This document shows, in pieces, positions 12,766-23,402 of a stretch of 64,000 nt of DNA; within the stretch, counting starts at the first letter, position 1; each line of letters starts with the position of its first letter. The translations under genes and the position numbers were made by a program. The notes under the pieces were generated by a model that searched no databases, had not been told where the DNA came from, and was given only the letters and a program-made list of their open reading frames with translations. The stretch is from Megaustenia siamemsis (Eukaryota; Mollusca; Gastropoda; Stylommatophora; Ariophantidae). The stretch lies in assembly GCA_032433765.1 (NCBI GenBank), contig JAVIAB010000092.1:36383316-36447315 (forward strand). The letters are read 5' to 3'.

Positions 12766-13514
12766 TTCTTAGGTCGAAACGTTTTGACAAGAGGTGGTTA
12801 GGTTTGTGCTTTTCTTCCATGAAGTTGGCTGCATCTTTATTTGTGTTTTTCCTTCCATACGAACGATATATTTTCATTTCCCATTATTTTTCTGTCTACG
12901 ACTAAAGCTACGCGTAACTTATTAGCAGATGTAAATTGTAAATCAACAATAATTAGAGATATTTAGTTTGTACATCTTTTCACAAGGGTGTATATACTGT
13001 TTATTTTATTACCGGGAGTAAAGCAGAAAAAAACTTTCCTTTTTTTCAAACGTCAGTCATCACTTTAGCTAAAATCCAATGCCTGATAATCAAATACAAA
13101 TGCAAATATAACACCATACAAATTAAATGTAAGTTCAATATGACATGAAGTAACCAGTTACAATTTATTTTTTTCTTTTTAAATCTGTTGAGCCAATTTC
13201 TGTAGCTTCCTTATCCGTAATGAAATCTAATCGTTATTCATTTGGTTGTGAATTCCGATGCACTGACAATTCTCACGTTGGAAGTTGTTAAACTGGGCGT
13301 ATGTTTTTAGCCTAAAACGATTGCTGTAAACAATTGATCTAGATTCGTGTTGTCTTCCAGTTTTGTTTAAGGTAAATGAGAAATTAGCTTACACACTTCA
13401 TATCACAACCATAAACGAAAAAACCCCACATAAATAGCAGGATTTTTTTTGAAACAGTAAGAGTTTCAGATTTACGAGTGTAGTGGATTCATGTTGGTGT
13501 ATTTTGAAATCAAA
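12766..13514. other. No gene recognised
   Basis: AT-rich DNA without coding frames, tRNA-like boxes or similarity to other segments of this window. Confidence 0.6.
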
Positions 13515-13845
13515 TATCACCAGCATCATGTGTCATAGTCAGTAGCGTAGGTGATCATGTTATTCCACAATTCTCTGTTCACAGTGAATCGTATCAATTC
13601 TATTTTAGACTAACTCCGTAGCAAGACACCAAGCTTTCTAGTATCTTTTGTCTTTGTCGTCCACTATATCTCGTTCCTTCTATTTTGCCACTTGTAATCA
13701 AATACACTAGCTTACCTTCTCTCAAGATGTGCCCGAAAACATGTCGATTGTTTCTTTCTGATCTTTTTTTTTTCTAGAGCTCTCTTTTTGTGCTTGCTTC
13801 TTAGATTCTTCAAATCAATATTCCTGCGTCAATGTTTTTATCTGA
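13515..13845 (-). pseudogene. LINE-B C-terminal fragment
   Basis: Minus-strand translation gives a degraded KKQSTCFRAHLERR segment and ends with ELWNNMITYATDYDT, matching the LINE-B copy at 31026-31900 (KKRQSTFFGHVMRR ... KLWRDMITYATRPGT). Stops interrupt the frame. The fragment abuts a minisatellite at 13853. Confidence 0.7.
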
Positions 13846-13852
13846 AAATAGT

Positions 13853-14118
13853 AATGTGACTAACCGTGCTCTGTTATGGGACTAACTGTGCCTAGTTATG
13901 TGACTAACTGTGCCTAGTTATGTGACTAACCGTGCTTAGTTATGTGACTAATCGTGCCGTGCCTAGTTATGTGACTAACCGTGCTTAGTTATGTGACTAA
14001 TCGTGCCGTGCCTAGTTATGTGACTAACCGTGCTTAGTTATGTGACTAATCGTGCCGTGCCTAGTTATGTGACTCACCGTGCCTAGTTATGCGACTAACC
14101 GTGCTTAGTTATGTCACG
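13853..14118. repeat. 22/27-bp compound minisatellite
   Basis: The basic unit ATGTGACTAACCGTGCTTAG TT (22 bases) alternates with a 27-base version containing an extra CGTGC. The pair forms a 49-base higher-order unit repeated about three times in the centre, flanked by single 22-base units. Confidence 0.9.
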
Positions 14119-14726
14119 TAAAAACGTTCTATATCCACGAAGACATAGTTGTATTGTATAACTCCATGTGAATATCTATTTTCCTGCTAGCGCATTATCT
14201 TGAACTTCCCATTATGAGTTACGCCGTGTGTACAACCACATACTTTAGGTGCATTCAACGATTCAGATAAACCATAATTTAGAAATCCATGCACAGATAA
14301 GTAGTCTGAAGAAAAGTTTAATAATTGTAATAACAACCCATTGATATTGCGTTAAGAGACAGGCATCGCTACAAGTTCAAACACAAGGTAAAAGACTGAA
14401 TCGATACACTAGAGGTCTGCACTGTTGTGAATGTTATGCTTGTGAAAGTTTAATTTTTGTTTTCAAATATCCGTTAAAAAAATCATTGGTGTTCAGCGTG
14501 GCATTGACATTTATAGGTACAATTGTTTACAATTGAATTTATTTAAAGAGTTGGTATTTGTATTTTAAACAATCGTTTAACATGGTTGGAGTACATTTAT
14601 GATATATGTGTGATTATGTAACGTTTGTTTCTGCTGTGAATCAGCTGTACCAGGAATGTATGAGAGCGCCGTTCCTACAAATCTTTTATCAAAACCTTGA
14701 CCGATATCTTTCGTTATTTTATTGGT
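14119..14726. other. No gene recognised
   Basis: AT-rich sequence. A plus-strand frame from 14606 is open into the following LINE-A fragment, but its part before 14739 has no counterpart in the other LINE-A copies and is probably chance. Confidence 0.6.
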
Positions 14727-14738
14727 ATTCGGAAACAA

Positions 14739-15255
14739 AGTTGGCAAAAAGTCATTTTAATGTCATGAAGAACATACTAACATCAAAACAAATAAATTCA
14801 GCTGTAAAACTAAGAATAGCAAAATGTTATGTCTTCTCAACATTTCAATATGGTGCAGAAACATGGGCATTAGACAAGAAAACAGAACAGAGAATTGTAT
14901 CCTTTGAAATGTGGATATATAGAAGAATAGGTAGAATTCGATGGAAGGAAAAGAAAACAAACAATGAAGTCTTAAAATTACTAAAAAGGAAAAGAGAATT
15001 ATTAAACACAATTCAAACAAGACAAATGAGATTTTTGGGTCGTGTTAAAAGACACAACAGCCTACTAAAAGTAATCATGGAGGGGAAAATACAAGGTAAA
15101 AGAAACAGAGACAGACAAAGACTTACATGGACGCGTAACATCAAAAGATGGATAAACCAGCCTATGACAACCTGCACCATCAAAGCAAGGGACAGAGCGG
15201 AATGGCGCTCCATGGTAGTCAACCTTCGTTGCGGAGATGGCTCTCGATGATGATG
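14739..15255 (+). pseudogene. LINE-A C-terminal fragment, 5'-truncated, with 12-bp TSD
   Basis: The open frame runs to 15250 and includes YGAETWALDKKTEQRI, FEMWIYRRIGRIRWKEK and RQMRFLGRVKRH, then the NIKRWINQPMTTCTI end typical of the C-terminal part of endonuclease-reverse transcriptase LINEs; the RT catalytic core is not included. The 3' end is a (GAT)n tail. Direct repeats ATTCGGAAACAA at 14727-14738 and 15256-15267 flank it exactly, so the 517-base insert is a single retrotransposition product. The uninterrupted frame suggests it is younger than its neighbours. Confidence 0.92.
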
Positions 15256-15267
15256 ATTCGGAAACAA

Positions 15268-15545
15268 TTGCCGTATATTCAAGTCTTCTTAACAAAAGGG
15301 ACAACAAAAAAGTTAACATTGAGATGTTGCTGATAAGGCAGGACTGAGCAAGCATTTCGACTATAATGTCTTCAACGGGGAAGGGGATAGGGGTAAGGGC
15401 AGGCTATCAATCTCTAAATCCTACAAGGTTTTCACGACCTTTCTCAGCTTTCTATCTAAAGAGCTGTTCAAAAGTTATGTAGTTGATTTCCTCCAAATCC
15501 ATTATTTTAAACGGTCTTGTATATTCTCTCTCTCTCTCTCTCTAA

Positions 15546-15576
<31 letters not shown>

Positions 15577-15699
15577 TGTATATGTGTGTGTATTTACCCA
15601 TGCCTTATTTTCATAATTTTTCTTATTTTTACAATAAATGACATCTGTTTCTGTTTAATGCATTGCATGTAATTGATGACTACTTGCATCTAATGATGT
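15268..15699. repeat. No gene; (CT)n microsatellite at 15525-15572
   Basis: Apart from a TCTC-rich run interrupted by TAACTC (15525-15572) and a short GT run after it, nothing recognisable is present. Confidence 0.7.
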
Positions 15700-16100
15700 T
15701 TTTGTTCCCCTTCGGCCTCTAAAAATATCTTCGTTCCTCTTTAAAGCTGCTCTTGATCTTCCCAAAATCTTTCATTAAAACGTTCCGTTTGAGACATCTA
15801 ATTATTTTCCTGTCTTTTGCCCTATTACGATTATCCATGATTCACTTCCACATATCAAGACTGGGTCTGACTGACAGAAGAATTCATCTTCCTATTTCAG
15901 TTGTCAGAAATTGGTAACGTCTGTTCATTCTGTGAGATCCAGCAGTTGCAATGAGCAATTCTGAACCTCACTTCAATTGCAGAGCTATCATCTGAAATTA
16001 ACATCATCATCATCATCATCATCTTGTTTGTCGCTCTTGGACCTTGACTTCCTCTAATCTGCTCTAGAATTTTTTTTTTAATCTGTCCTATGCGAAATGT
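15700..16100 (-). pseudogene. Fragments of further LINEs around an (ATC)n tail
   Basis: The minus strand from 16100 reads a short QIRGSQGPRATNK-like C-terminal end running into (GAT)n (plus-strand ATC repeats at 16002-16023), the usual 3' tail of these LINEs. Below the tail, a degraded VRFRIAIAT ... CGSESWI segment resembles the region before the LLYGCESW motif of another copy. Similarity is weak and interrupted by stops. Confidence 0.45.
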
Positions 16101-16565
16101 CCAGAGACTGAACCAATCATTCCGAGCTAATCTGTATTATCTTGATCCCATATTTTCTTCGTTTTCCTTTTTCTCACCTATTTTCTCCATAATATTATAT
16201 ATATAAGCCATAATATCGCTGTATATGTCCAAAATAATGTATTTTTATTATTAATTTTTTCACCAAGATTCGTGAAATATTAAGATGTCATAGAATAGAT
16301 TTGGTTGTTCTTTTACTATGCATTATATTGTGATTATTATTCTGTAGCTCTTGCATTTGAAGATACATTTTAAAGAGATCCACAATTTGCTATCGAAAAA
16401 CACAAGCTCATAGATAATGTAATGCTATTGTTAAAGCATTTGCAGTTATGCAATTGTTGTGTTTTATTCATACAGATATGGTAAGGCTTCTTTTAGCCGG
16501 ACTTTTATAGCCTTTTAGTTGTTTGTTAGTAATGAATCCAAAATACGCAAAACTGTTTACTGTTT
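16101..16565. other. No gene recognised
   Basis: AT-rich filler between the LINE fragments and a 51-bp minisatellite. Confidence 0.6.
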
Positions 16566-16974
16566 CCAATGTGTTTACACCAAGATATATATCGACTTAA
16601 CGCATGGTTTATAAATCCAATGTGTTTACACCAAGATATATATCGACTTAACGCATTGTTTATAAATCCAATGTGTGTACACCAAGATATATATCGACTT
16701 AACGCATTGTTTATAAATCCAATGTGTTTACACCAAGATATATATCGACTTAACGCATTGTTTATAAATCCAATGTGTTTACACCAAGATATATATCGAC
16801 TTAACGCATTGTTTATAAATCCAATGTGTTTACACCAAGATATATATCGACTTAACGCATGGTTTATAAATCCAATGTGTTTACACCAAGATATATATCG
16901 ACTTAGCGCATTGTTTATAAATCCAATGTGTTTACACCAAGATATATATCGACTTAACACATGGTTTACACATG
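16566..16974. repeat. 51-bp minisatellite, 8 copies
   Basis: CCAATGTGTTTACACCAAGA recurs every 51 bases from 16566. Copies differ by only one or two bases (for example GCATGG/GCATTG). Because 51 is 17 codons, the array is open on both strands and would encode a repeated MCLHQDIYRLNALFINP; no start, signal or flanking domain supports a real protein. Confidence 0.97.
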
Positions 16975-17330
16975 GGAGTCACGACGCCCAGCAGCACCTG
17001 AGCTGTAAACAGTCACCAACTCAAAGATGGATTTTTGGGTCAGGATTAGAGGCAACATCTGATCAAGATCTTCTTCGCTTGCTAGCGGTGCCTCAGGGAA
17101 CAGACTAACCTGCTAGGCCAAGCAGGCGGAGATCGAAGCGTGTAGACAACGCAGTATTACAAAGTGATGTGCTGAAAACGGTTCGCACCCTAACACATCG
17201 CATCAACGCCCACTTAAAGTCCTTTAAGGGAGGACGATGAAGATAATTCGCCAGAAGAACGCAGTAGCAGCAGTTGAGAAGCTACATACCTGTTCCAGTA
17301 ATTTTAGTTTTTGGTGCGTTCAAGTGCAGG
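16975..17330 (+). other. GC-richer, coding-like segment of unknown origin
   Basis: Directly after the array, base composition changes to near 50 percent GC. One plus-strand frame is open from inside the array to 17108; another is open across about 17112-17237 with a basic RRRSKRVDNAVLQSDVLKT stretch. No family is recognised. It may be part of a mobile element or an exon remnant. Confidence 0.3.
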
Positions 17331-17507
17331 TGTTATTACACTATTACTTTCAACTGAGGCTATCACTTACACAATATCACTTTGTGAGGTGAATAAAAGA
17401 GCTGTATCTTGGTATTTCTAGTATTCATTCATGACTTTCAATCTTAAGAGCATCTTATTGTTTATAATTAATAGCTTCTCTAATTTGCCTTATTACAGTT
17501 TTATATC

Positions 17508-17775
17508 TATATTATCATCATTATCAAGCTCCATACCTGCAGGCTTAGGTGATTATTCCTCTCCACAAAATTCTATTTCTACAGTTGCTTACCAGTTCTG
17601 TTATTGGCACCCTATCAAAGCGCTCTTGTTAGTTTTCTCTGTGATTTCTGTCATCTCTTCTTCCCTCGACTTACGTTGTTACCAAATATTCTAGCTGATC
17701 CCTTCTCAAAGCATGGCTACAAATGATGACTGCCTCCTTCTGATGTTGAAAATAAGCGTTCGCTTTGCCCTGGCC
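17508..17775 (-). pseudogene. LINE-B 3' end fragment
   Basis: Minus-strand translation includes RRDQLEYLVTT and an NRILWRGIIT-like end, matching the LINE-B C-terminus (RREQLEYIVTT ... RKLWRDMITYAT). A GAT-rich tail lies at the low-coordinate end. Frameshifts and stops are present. Confidence 0.75.
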
Positions 17776-17816
17776 CCTTTTTGGGGCCGAACTTAAGTCT
17801 AGGCTAAATAAAAAAC

Positions 17817-18004
17817 AGTTTAGGGTCTCACAACGCGAGTGTGCCTCAGATGTATTTGCATGGTAGAGATTTATATGATAGAGATTTATATGATATAGAT
17901 TTATATGATTGAGATTTATATGATAGAGATTTAGGGCCTCACAACGCGAGTTTGCCTCAAATATATTTATATGATAGAGATTTAGGGCCTCACAATGCGA
18001 GTTT
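17817..18004. repeat. 51-bp minisatellite, left part
   Basis: Units of GAGATTTAGGGCCTCACAAT plus GCGAGTTTGCCTCAAATATATTTATATGATA, 51 bases, are mixed with 15-base GAGATTTATATGATA sub-repeats at 17866-17935. The array continues at 18389 after a LINE-C insertion. Confidence 0.93.
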
Positions 18005-18388
18005 CTATCTATTGACCTTTCGAGCCGTAACCGGCCCATAGGGCGTAGACCAAGATACACCTTCTCCTATATGAATTTTTGTTCTAGCAGTTTTCTTTTA
18101 AAGATATTTTATCAAATCTCGCCATCTGTCTCTGTTCTGTGCAAGCAGTTCTATCTCATTGAGGGAGCCGATTCCTGCTGCTCTTGCCTCTCTCATCAAT
18201 GTTCTTCTCAGTGTCTCCCTGGGTCTTCCTCTTTTTCTTTTACCTGTTGTTTCCCATATGAGGGCTTGCTTTGCTATTCGATTATTATCTCTTCTCATCA
18301 CATGTCCAACGTATGACCATCGTCTTTTCTTTATTACTGAAGATATTAGTGGTTGATTGGCGATTTCTCTAATTTCCTCGTTTGTTTT
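18005..18388 (-). pseudogene. LINE-C C-terminal fragment inserted in the 51-bp array
   Basis: The minus strand is open from 18406 to 18098, encoding KTNEEIREIANQPLISSVI, RRWSYVGHVMRRDNNRIAK, GRPRETLRRTLMRE and RDRWRDLIKYL, the C-terminal part of an endonuclease-reverse transcriptase LINE downstream of the RT core. The 3' untranslated end reads GGCTCGAAAGGTCAATAGAT on the minus strand, ending in an AGAT-type tail. AATGCGAGTTT occurs at both 17994-18004 and 18389-18399, an 11-bp TSD within the array unit. Confidence 0.92.
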
Positions 18389-18808
18389 AATGCGAGTTTG
18401 CCTCAAATATATTTATATGGTAGAGATTTAGGGCCTCACAATGCGAGTTTGCCTCAAATATATTTATATGATAGAGATTTAGGGCCTCACAATGCGAGTT
18501 TGCCTCAAATATATTTATATGGTAGAGATTTAGGGCCTCACAATGCGAGTTTGCCTCAAATGTGTTTATATGATAGAGTTAGGGCCTCACAACGCGAGTT
18601 TGCCTCCAATGTGTTTATATGATAGAGATTTAGGGCCTCACAATGCGAGTTTGCCTCAAATGTGTTTATATGATAGAGATTTAGGGCCTCACAATGCGAG
18701 TTTGCCTCAAATGTGTTTATATGAAAGAATTTTAGGGCCTCACAATGCGCGTGTGCCTCAAATGTGTTTAATAGGATAGAGATTTATATGATAGAGATTT
18801 AGGGCATC
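18389..18808. repeat. 51-bp minisatellite, right part
   Basis: About eight further copies of the same unit as 17817-18004, with ATATATTTATATG in the first copies and ATGTGTTTATATG in later ones, a directional variant gradient. Frames repeating MCLYDRDLGPHNASLPQ are by-products of the 51-base period. Confidence 0.95.
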
Positions 18809-18839
18809 ACTAAGTTTAATTCCGGCCCTGTTACTTTTA

Positions 18840-20400
18840 CATCCTCTTTCCTCCTTTTAGCAGTCCGTGGTATTTTCCTCGACATTCACGGTAACATTTC
18901 TGATGTTTCCAACTGTTTTGCTGTAGATTGCTTCATTGTCTAGGATTCACATCTACGTATCAAGACTTACTCCATATTACACTGAAAAAAAAACTATTTT
19001 TCTTATTTCTTTTAGTAAAAATGGGTTGTATAATGTCCTTCTGGGAGCCGTGATAGCTCAGTGGTTAGTAAACTGAACTACAAAGGACAAGAGGTAGGGT
19101 TCGATCCCAACCGACGGCTACCGGTTCACCCAGCCTTTAATGGGTACCGGGTTTTTTTCTGGGAAAGTGAAGCGGCACGGGCGTAATACCGACCACATTA
19201 CCCCACAAATCATGTGCCGAAGGTGTGCAAAATTTATGGTCACTAACACAATATTCCCTATACGCCACTTGGTGTGACGGTGGTACTTTACTTTCTTTTT
19301 TTTTTTTATTTAAATATCTTCTCATTCAGTTGGTATATTGCCTGCGCCTATGCTGATTTGCATTAATTTCTACTGTACATGTACCATCTGAAGTTACCAT
19401 AGTTCTCATGTTTTTTTTTTTAATTCACTGGTTCGTTGTAAGACTGCCCCATGTGCATTTAGATGTATTTTTTTTCCTTACTACCATTACTTCAGCCATT
19501 TTTTTTCTGTTGTGACTAAGATCTTAATTTTGACTTTTCGCCACTATGATGTCAATGATTTTCTGTAGCTCATGATCACTTTAGCGATTAAAATTGTGTC
19601 ATCTGTAAACTTCAGGTTGTTGAAATGATAATTCCCGACTGATATTCTGGATATGTCCTTTACGGATCTTAATATAAACTCAGTACACAAATTGAATCAA
19701 TCGGTGACAGTACATTTCCTTACATAACACTTTGTTTCATTTGCTGAACAATGTACAGTTTGGTTGCCAGTTTACATGGCAGCCCCTTGTTGCCAGTAAC
19801 TCTTATACATTTTTTAGATGATCTTCGCTGTTAACGTTTAAGCTTTCTAAATTTTATGTCATTTCTTTATGCTTTACATCGTCAAATGCTTTTGTCTATA
19901 AAACATAAATAGTTTTTGTCGTTTCTATGGTTCGTTCTACTAATGATCTTTTAGAAGTATAAAGCTTATATGTATTTTTCTTAGATCAACAATTGTATTC
20001 CCTTTGATTTTAAACAAATAGTATTTGGTTCTGTTTTTCTTACTGTTATTTCGTTGTTTTGTGGGCAGCTATTGTATCCATTTCATGCCGATTTTTTTTA
20101 AATCTTAGCATCTCTGGTTGAGCCACTCTTCTCTTGCTTCATTTCATTTGTTTGCATTTTCTCCATTCAATCTTGTGTGCAGTCTTATATTCATATGTGT
20201 GTTGTTCATTCAGCATACATGTGTCCATCAAATGTAAAATGCCGTCTATTATGCACTTCTTTCTTCCAGTTTTCCTTGTTGGCAGTATGATCTCCTTTGA
20301 TGTGTCTTGTATTGATTTCTCATTCTTTATATATGCTCTGTATTTTCTCTATTGTATTGTTTAACTGCTTGGCCTATACCAAACCAGTCTTGTCTGAAAT
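18840..20400 (-). pseudogene. LINE-B copy, highly decayed, interrupted by a SINE
   Basis: On the minus strand: REEWLNQRC near 20110, an AFDDVKHKEM motif A-like segment near 19870, ELQKIIDIIVAKS after the expected YADD region near 19570, and RIPRTAKRRK near 18870. All correspond in order to LINE-B (31026-31900: ELQEIMDIIVKES, RIPWTAKKSN) and to related RTs. The frame is broken throughout. SINE-1 sits inside it at 19043-19292. Confidence 0.65.
19043..19292 (+). mobile_element. SINE-1, full-length copy
   Basis: It begins GGGAGCCGTGATAGCTCAGT, carrying box A (TAGCTCAGTGG), then box B (GGTTCGATCCC near 19100), the shared central body, the CACTTGGTGTG hairpin and a GTACTTTACTTTC plus poly-T tail. 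The first seven bases after GG can pair with CGGCT(T/A)C past box B as an acceptor-like stem. No clear TSD is visible. It would be transcribed by RNA polymerase III and depend on LINE enzymes in trans. Confidence 0.9.
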
Positions 20401-20747
20401 ATCATATTCAGTGCGCACAGTTGCTTATTGATCATTATAAACATTTTTTATATATCGTATTGGTTGGATGATATGATATTGTTATTTTCCACAGCATACA
20501 ATGCATACAGTCACGTGTTTTTGAGTAGTCAACATAACATGTCAACAGTTTTGTATTATATTCACAGCTGTTTGCTTTCATCTCAAAGTGCCATTTTAGT
20601 TATAGCCTTGCAAATGTTGCAACATTTATGGTTAAACATGAGTCTAGTACATTTTCCACATTTTTAAAATTGATAACCCAAATGGTTTCAATTTTTGACA
20701 TCGCAAAAAAAAGTAATTTTTTTAGCTAAAGTAAATATATAAATATA

Positions 20748-20990
20748 CATCATCATCATCATCAAGTACATGGCCTGCTGGCATAGGTAATCATGTCTCT
20801 TCACATCTTTCGATCTCGACAGTTATTTATTATTTCGGTTGTTGACCTTCTGCCAAGCCATTCTCTTAAGCTGGCTGGTATCTTTTCTCTTTGCTGTCCT
20901 CTGTCTCTTCGTCCCTCAATTTTCCCAGTTGTTACAATATATTCTAGCTGTTCCCTTCTCATTACATGGCCAAAAAAATGATGATTGTTT
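20748..20990 (-). pseudogene. LINE-B 3' end fragment with (GAT)n tail
   Basis: The minus strand reads from a GHVMRREQLEYIVTT-like segment near 20975 to a SLREWLGRRSTTEI-like segment near 20850 and a C-terminus near 20800, closely matching 31690-31900. It ends in (GAT)n, seen as CATCATCATC at 20748-20766. Confidence 0.85.
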
Positions 20991-21346
20991 TTTTCCTAAT
21001 ATTGGAAATTAGCTCTCTTTTTTGCTTTGACCTCATTCAGAACGTTTACATTACTCTAATATTTGTTATAATATTACTGGCAAATTAATGCTTTTTTTTT
21101 TGCTTACCATCGCTGTCATGTCAATCATCGTATGTAACGCATTGCCAATCATCAATTAAATCTGCATCATCAGCACTTTTTTATATTGTTTATATTGTGA
21201 CCATGGGTAGGGATCATTTGTTTAGTTATTATATTCTTTATTTAGTTGTATGAATCATATATATCTATGAAAATGTGCCATGTGTACATACGTCTTTGAA
21301 AATGGTACACTTTTTATGTATACATTTGTACACATATTCTTCATTT
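20991..21346. other. No gene recognised
   Basis: AT-rich with loose TATA and TGTACA-like runs. No homology in the window. Confidence 0.55.
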
Positions 21347-21450
21347 GAGCTCCCTGTGGAGCATAGATCATCAACTAACTTTTTTCCAAGCTGTTCTGTT
21401 TCTTGCCAATCTTTTAAGATCATTCCATGTCTGCCCCATGCTCACATTTG
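21347..21450 (-). pseudogene. LINE-D 3' end fragment
   Basis: The sequence from GAGCTCCCTGTGGAGCATAG to ATTCCATGTCTGCCCCATGC matches the LINE-D C-terminal end at 31945-32040 (GCTTCCAGTGGAGCATAGGT ... ATTCCATGTC). Only about 100 bases remain. Confidence 0.8.
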
Positions 21451-21596
21451 TACTGTTCCGGAAATATTAATACACTTTACGTGCAGTGCTGTAAACGTGA
21501 AAATAATTATACATTTTATGCATAAATAACCTTTGAACTTTCAATCCTGTAAACATGTTTTTTTTTAAACAGAGAACCGTAGTTAGATCTTACCTA

Positions 21597-22009
21597 GTTC
21601 TCATGCCTTGTTATATCTTGGTGTTTGACTCTCAATTCTCATGCCTTGCTATATCATGGTATTTGACTCTCAGTTCTCATGCCTTGTTATATCTTGGTAT
21701 TTGACTCTCAGTTCTCATGCCTTGCTATATCTTGGTATTTGACTCTCAGTTCTCATGCCTTGTTATATCTTGGTATTTGACTCTCAGTTCTCATGCCTTG
21801 CTATATCTTGGTATTTGACTCTCAATTCTCATGCCTTGCTATATATTGGTATTTGACTCTCAGTTCTTATGCCTTGCTATATCTTGGTATTTGACTCTCA
21901 GTTCTCATGCCTTGTTATATCTTGGTATTTGACTCTCAGTTCTCATGTCTTGTTATATCCTGGTATTTGACTCTCAGTTCACATGTCTTGTTATATCTTG
22001 GTATTTGAC
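21597..22009. repeat. 38-bp minisatellite, ~10.8 copies
   Basis: TTCTCATGCCTTGCTATATC plus TTGGTATTTGACTCTCAG repeats every 38 bases from 21598. Variants alternate between CCTTGT and CCTTGC. The right edge runs directly into TTTGACAATGTTGCCACCTG, whose relative also lies at the left edge of the 17-bp array at 24458. Confidence 0.97.
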
Positions 22010-23402
22010 AATGTTGCCACCTGGAAAACAAGAGTTTTTTTTTGTTTGTTTTCCTTAAATAATGTGATGGTGCACCTTGTGGATAAAGATTATCGACGTG
22101 ACCTTCAGAAACGACCGCTCGTGCACGCGCCTTGAACAAGCTATTATTAGTTCCCTGTGTATGTTTGTAACCACTCGTTTGGTTCACTGTACACATTTAA
22201 TATATTACTGATATTTTTCATAATTATCATGGTGTAGCAATGTGTGTTTGTGTTTGCATGTGCGTGTGTGTAATTAGTTAGGACTGCACTGATTTGGACA
22301 CAATGGTTTGCTCGCTGCAAGAATTTTACGTTTTCCTTCATTTTAAACTTGAAATGTACCTTGGTCGGAAATACTGTCAATATGACTCCGAGAATCTGTA
22401 TTTTAACTCGTATTTTTTGTGACAACTTTCATATACTCATTTACGTTCATGTATATAAAATAATAATAATACTAATAATAAGTATACATTCTTTTGGTGC
22501 AATGCTTTCAATTTCTCCTTAATCTGTACCATTGTTTCTTTTCATGTGTCTTTTCTTTGCTCATCTTTCTTTTCTTTAATTTAATTTAAAACTGTTGTTT
22601 ACGATAATAACTCTATATTGTTTAAATATTGGTATATAATGTTGCAATACTATAAACATTAGTGTCCGTAATTTAGTCAAATTTTCATTTCTGCTCTCAT
22701 TGGTTAGTTCCGCCAGATATCTATCTTTTATATTTGCTGTTATTTCCAATCTATAACAAATTTCTTTATTGAATTGTATTATTTGAAATGTTGATATTTG
22801 TTAAAATGTTGGTCTTAAATAAAAGTTGATCCTTGCTAAAATGTTGGTCTTATATAAAAATTTGGTCCCTGCTAAAATAGATGTCATCTTTAAGAAAACT
22901 TTCGCAATTAATTTGTAATAATAAGCTAGTGAAAGCATGGGGACGGGTAACTTAGTTGTTACCCGCTTCTCAAAAGACAATAACAGTAAAAATTGGTAGC
23001 GACCATTAGTAATTAGTTTAAAGTTAAGGAATTGAAATTTTCCAGAATGACAAGTTGTAGAGACGAAGTTAAGGGAGTAAAAGTTCATATAGGGATAGTG
23101 GACACACAGACGTGAGGAAGGTAAAGTAGAATTATACAGAGAGTTTAGGTGCATGGAGTTTTACACGCAGCAGGTTGTGGAAGTTGGAAGATAGCGCAGT
23201 GTTTGTAGGGGTAGAGACCTCGGACATAACAAGGACACCCACCAAGCTAAGGTAGGAAGGTCCAGAATTATCCTGGACATAATAGTTAATGGCAATTTCC
23301 ACGCGGAAACCAAGTTGTGGAAGTGACTATAGCATGCGTTGACCCCCATGACTTTTGCCCGTCTGATAAACAAGTTGTCATCCAACTAACAGGAAAGGTC
23401 AT
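22010..23402. other. No gene recognised; possible element remnant at 22900-23400
   Basis: Bases 22010-22900 are AT-rich with nothing clear. Bases 22900-23400 are less AT-rich and contain broken frames (for example IILDIIVNGNFHAETKLW on the plus strand near 23260), which could be the internal end of a retroelement preceding the LTR-like block at 23403. No domain is recognisable. Confidence 0.35.

Noticed and set aside
16526..18779. 17-residue repeat proteins on both strands
   Set aside because: The 51-bp period keeps frames open on both strands; the LINE insertion and 15-mer changes show no frame preservation.
19043..19130. Functional tRNA genes at SINE-1 heads
   Set aside because: The heads continue into a conserved SINE body, recur with TSDs, and most lack a complete T stem and a clear anticodon arm.
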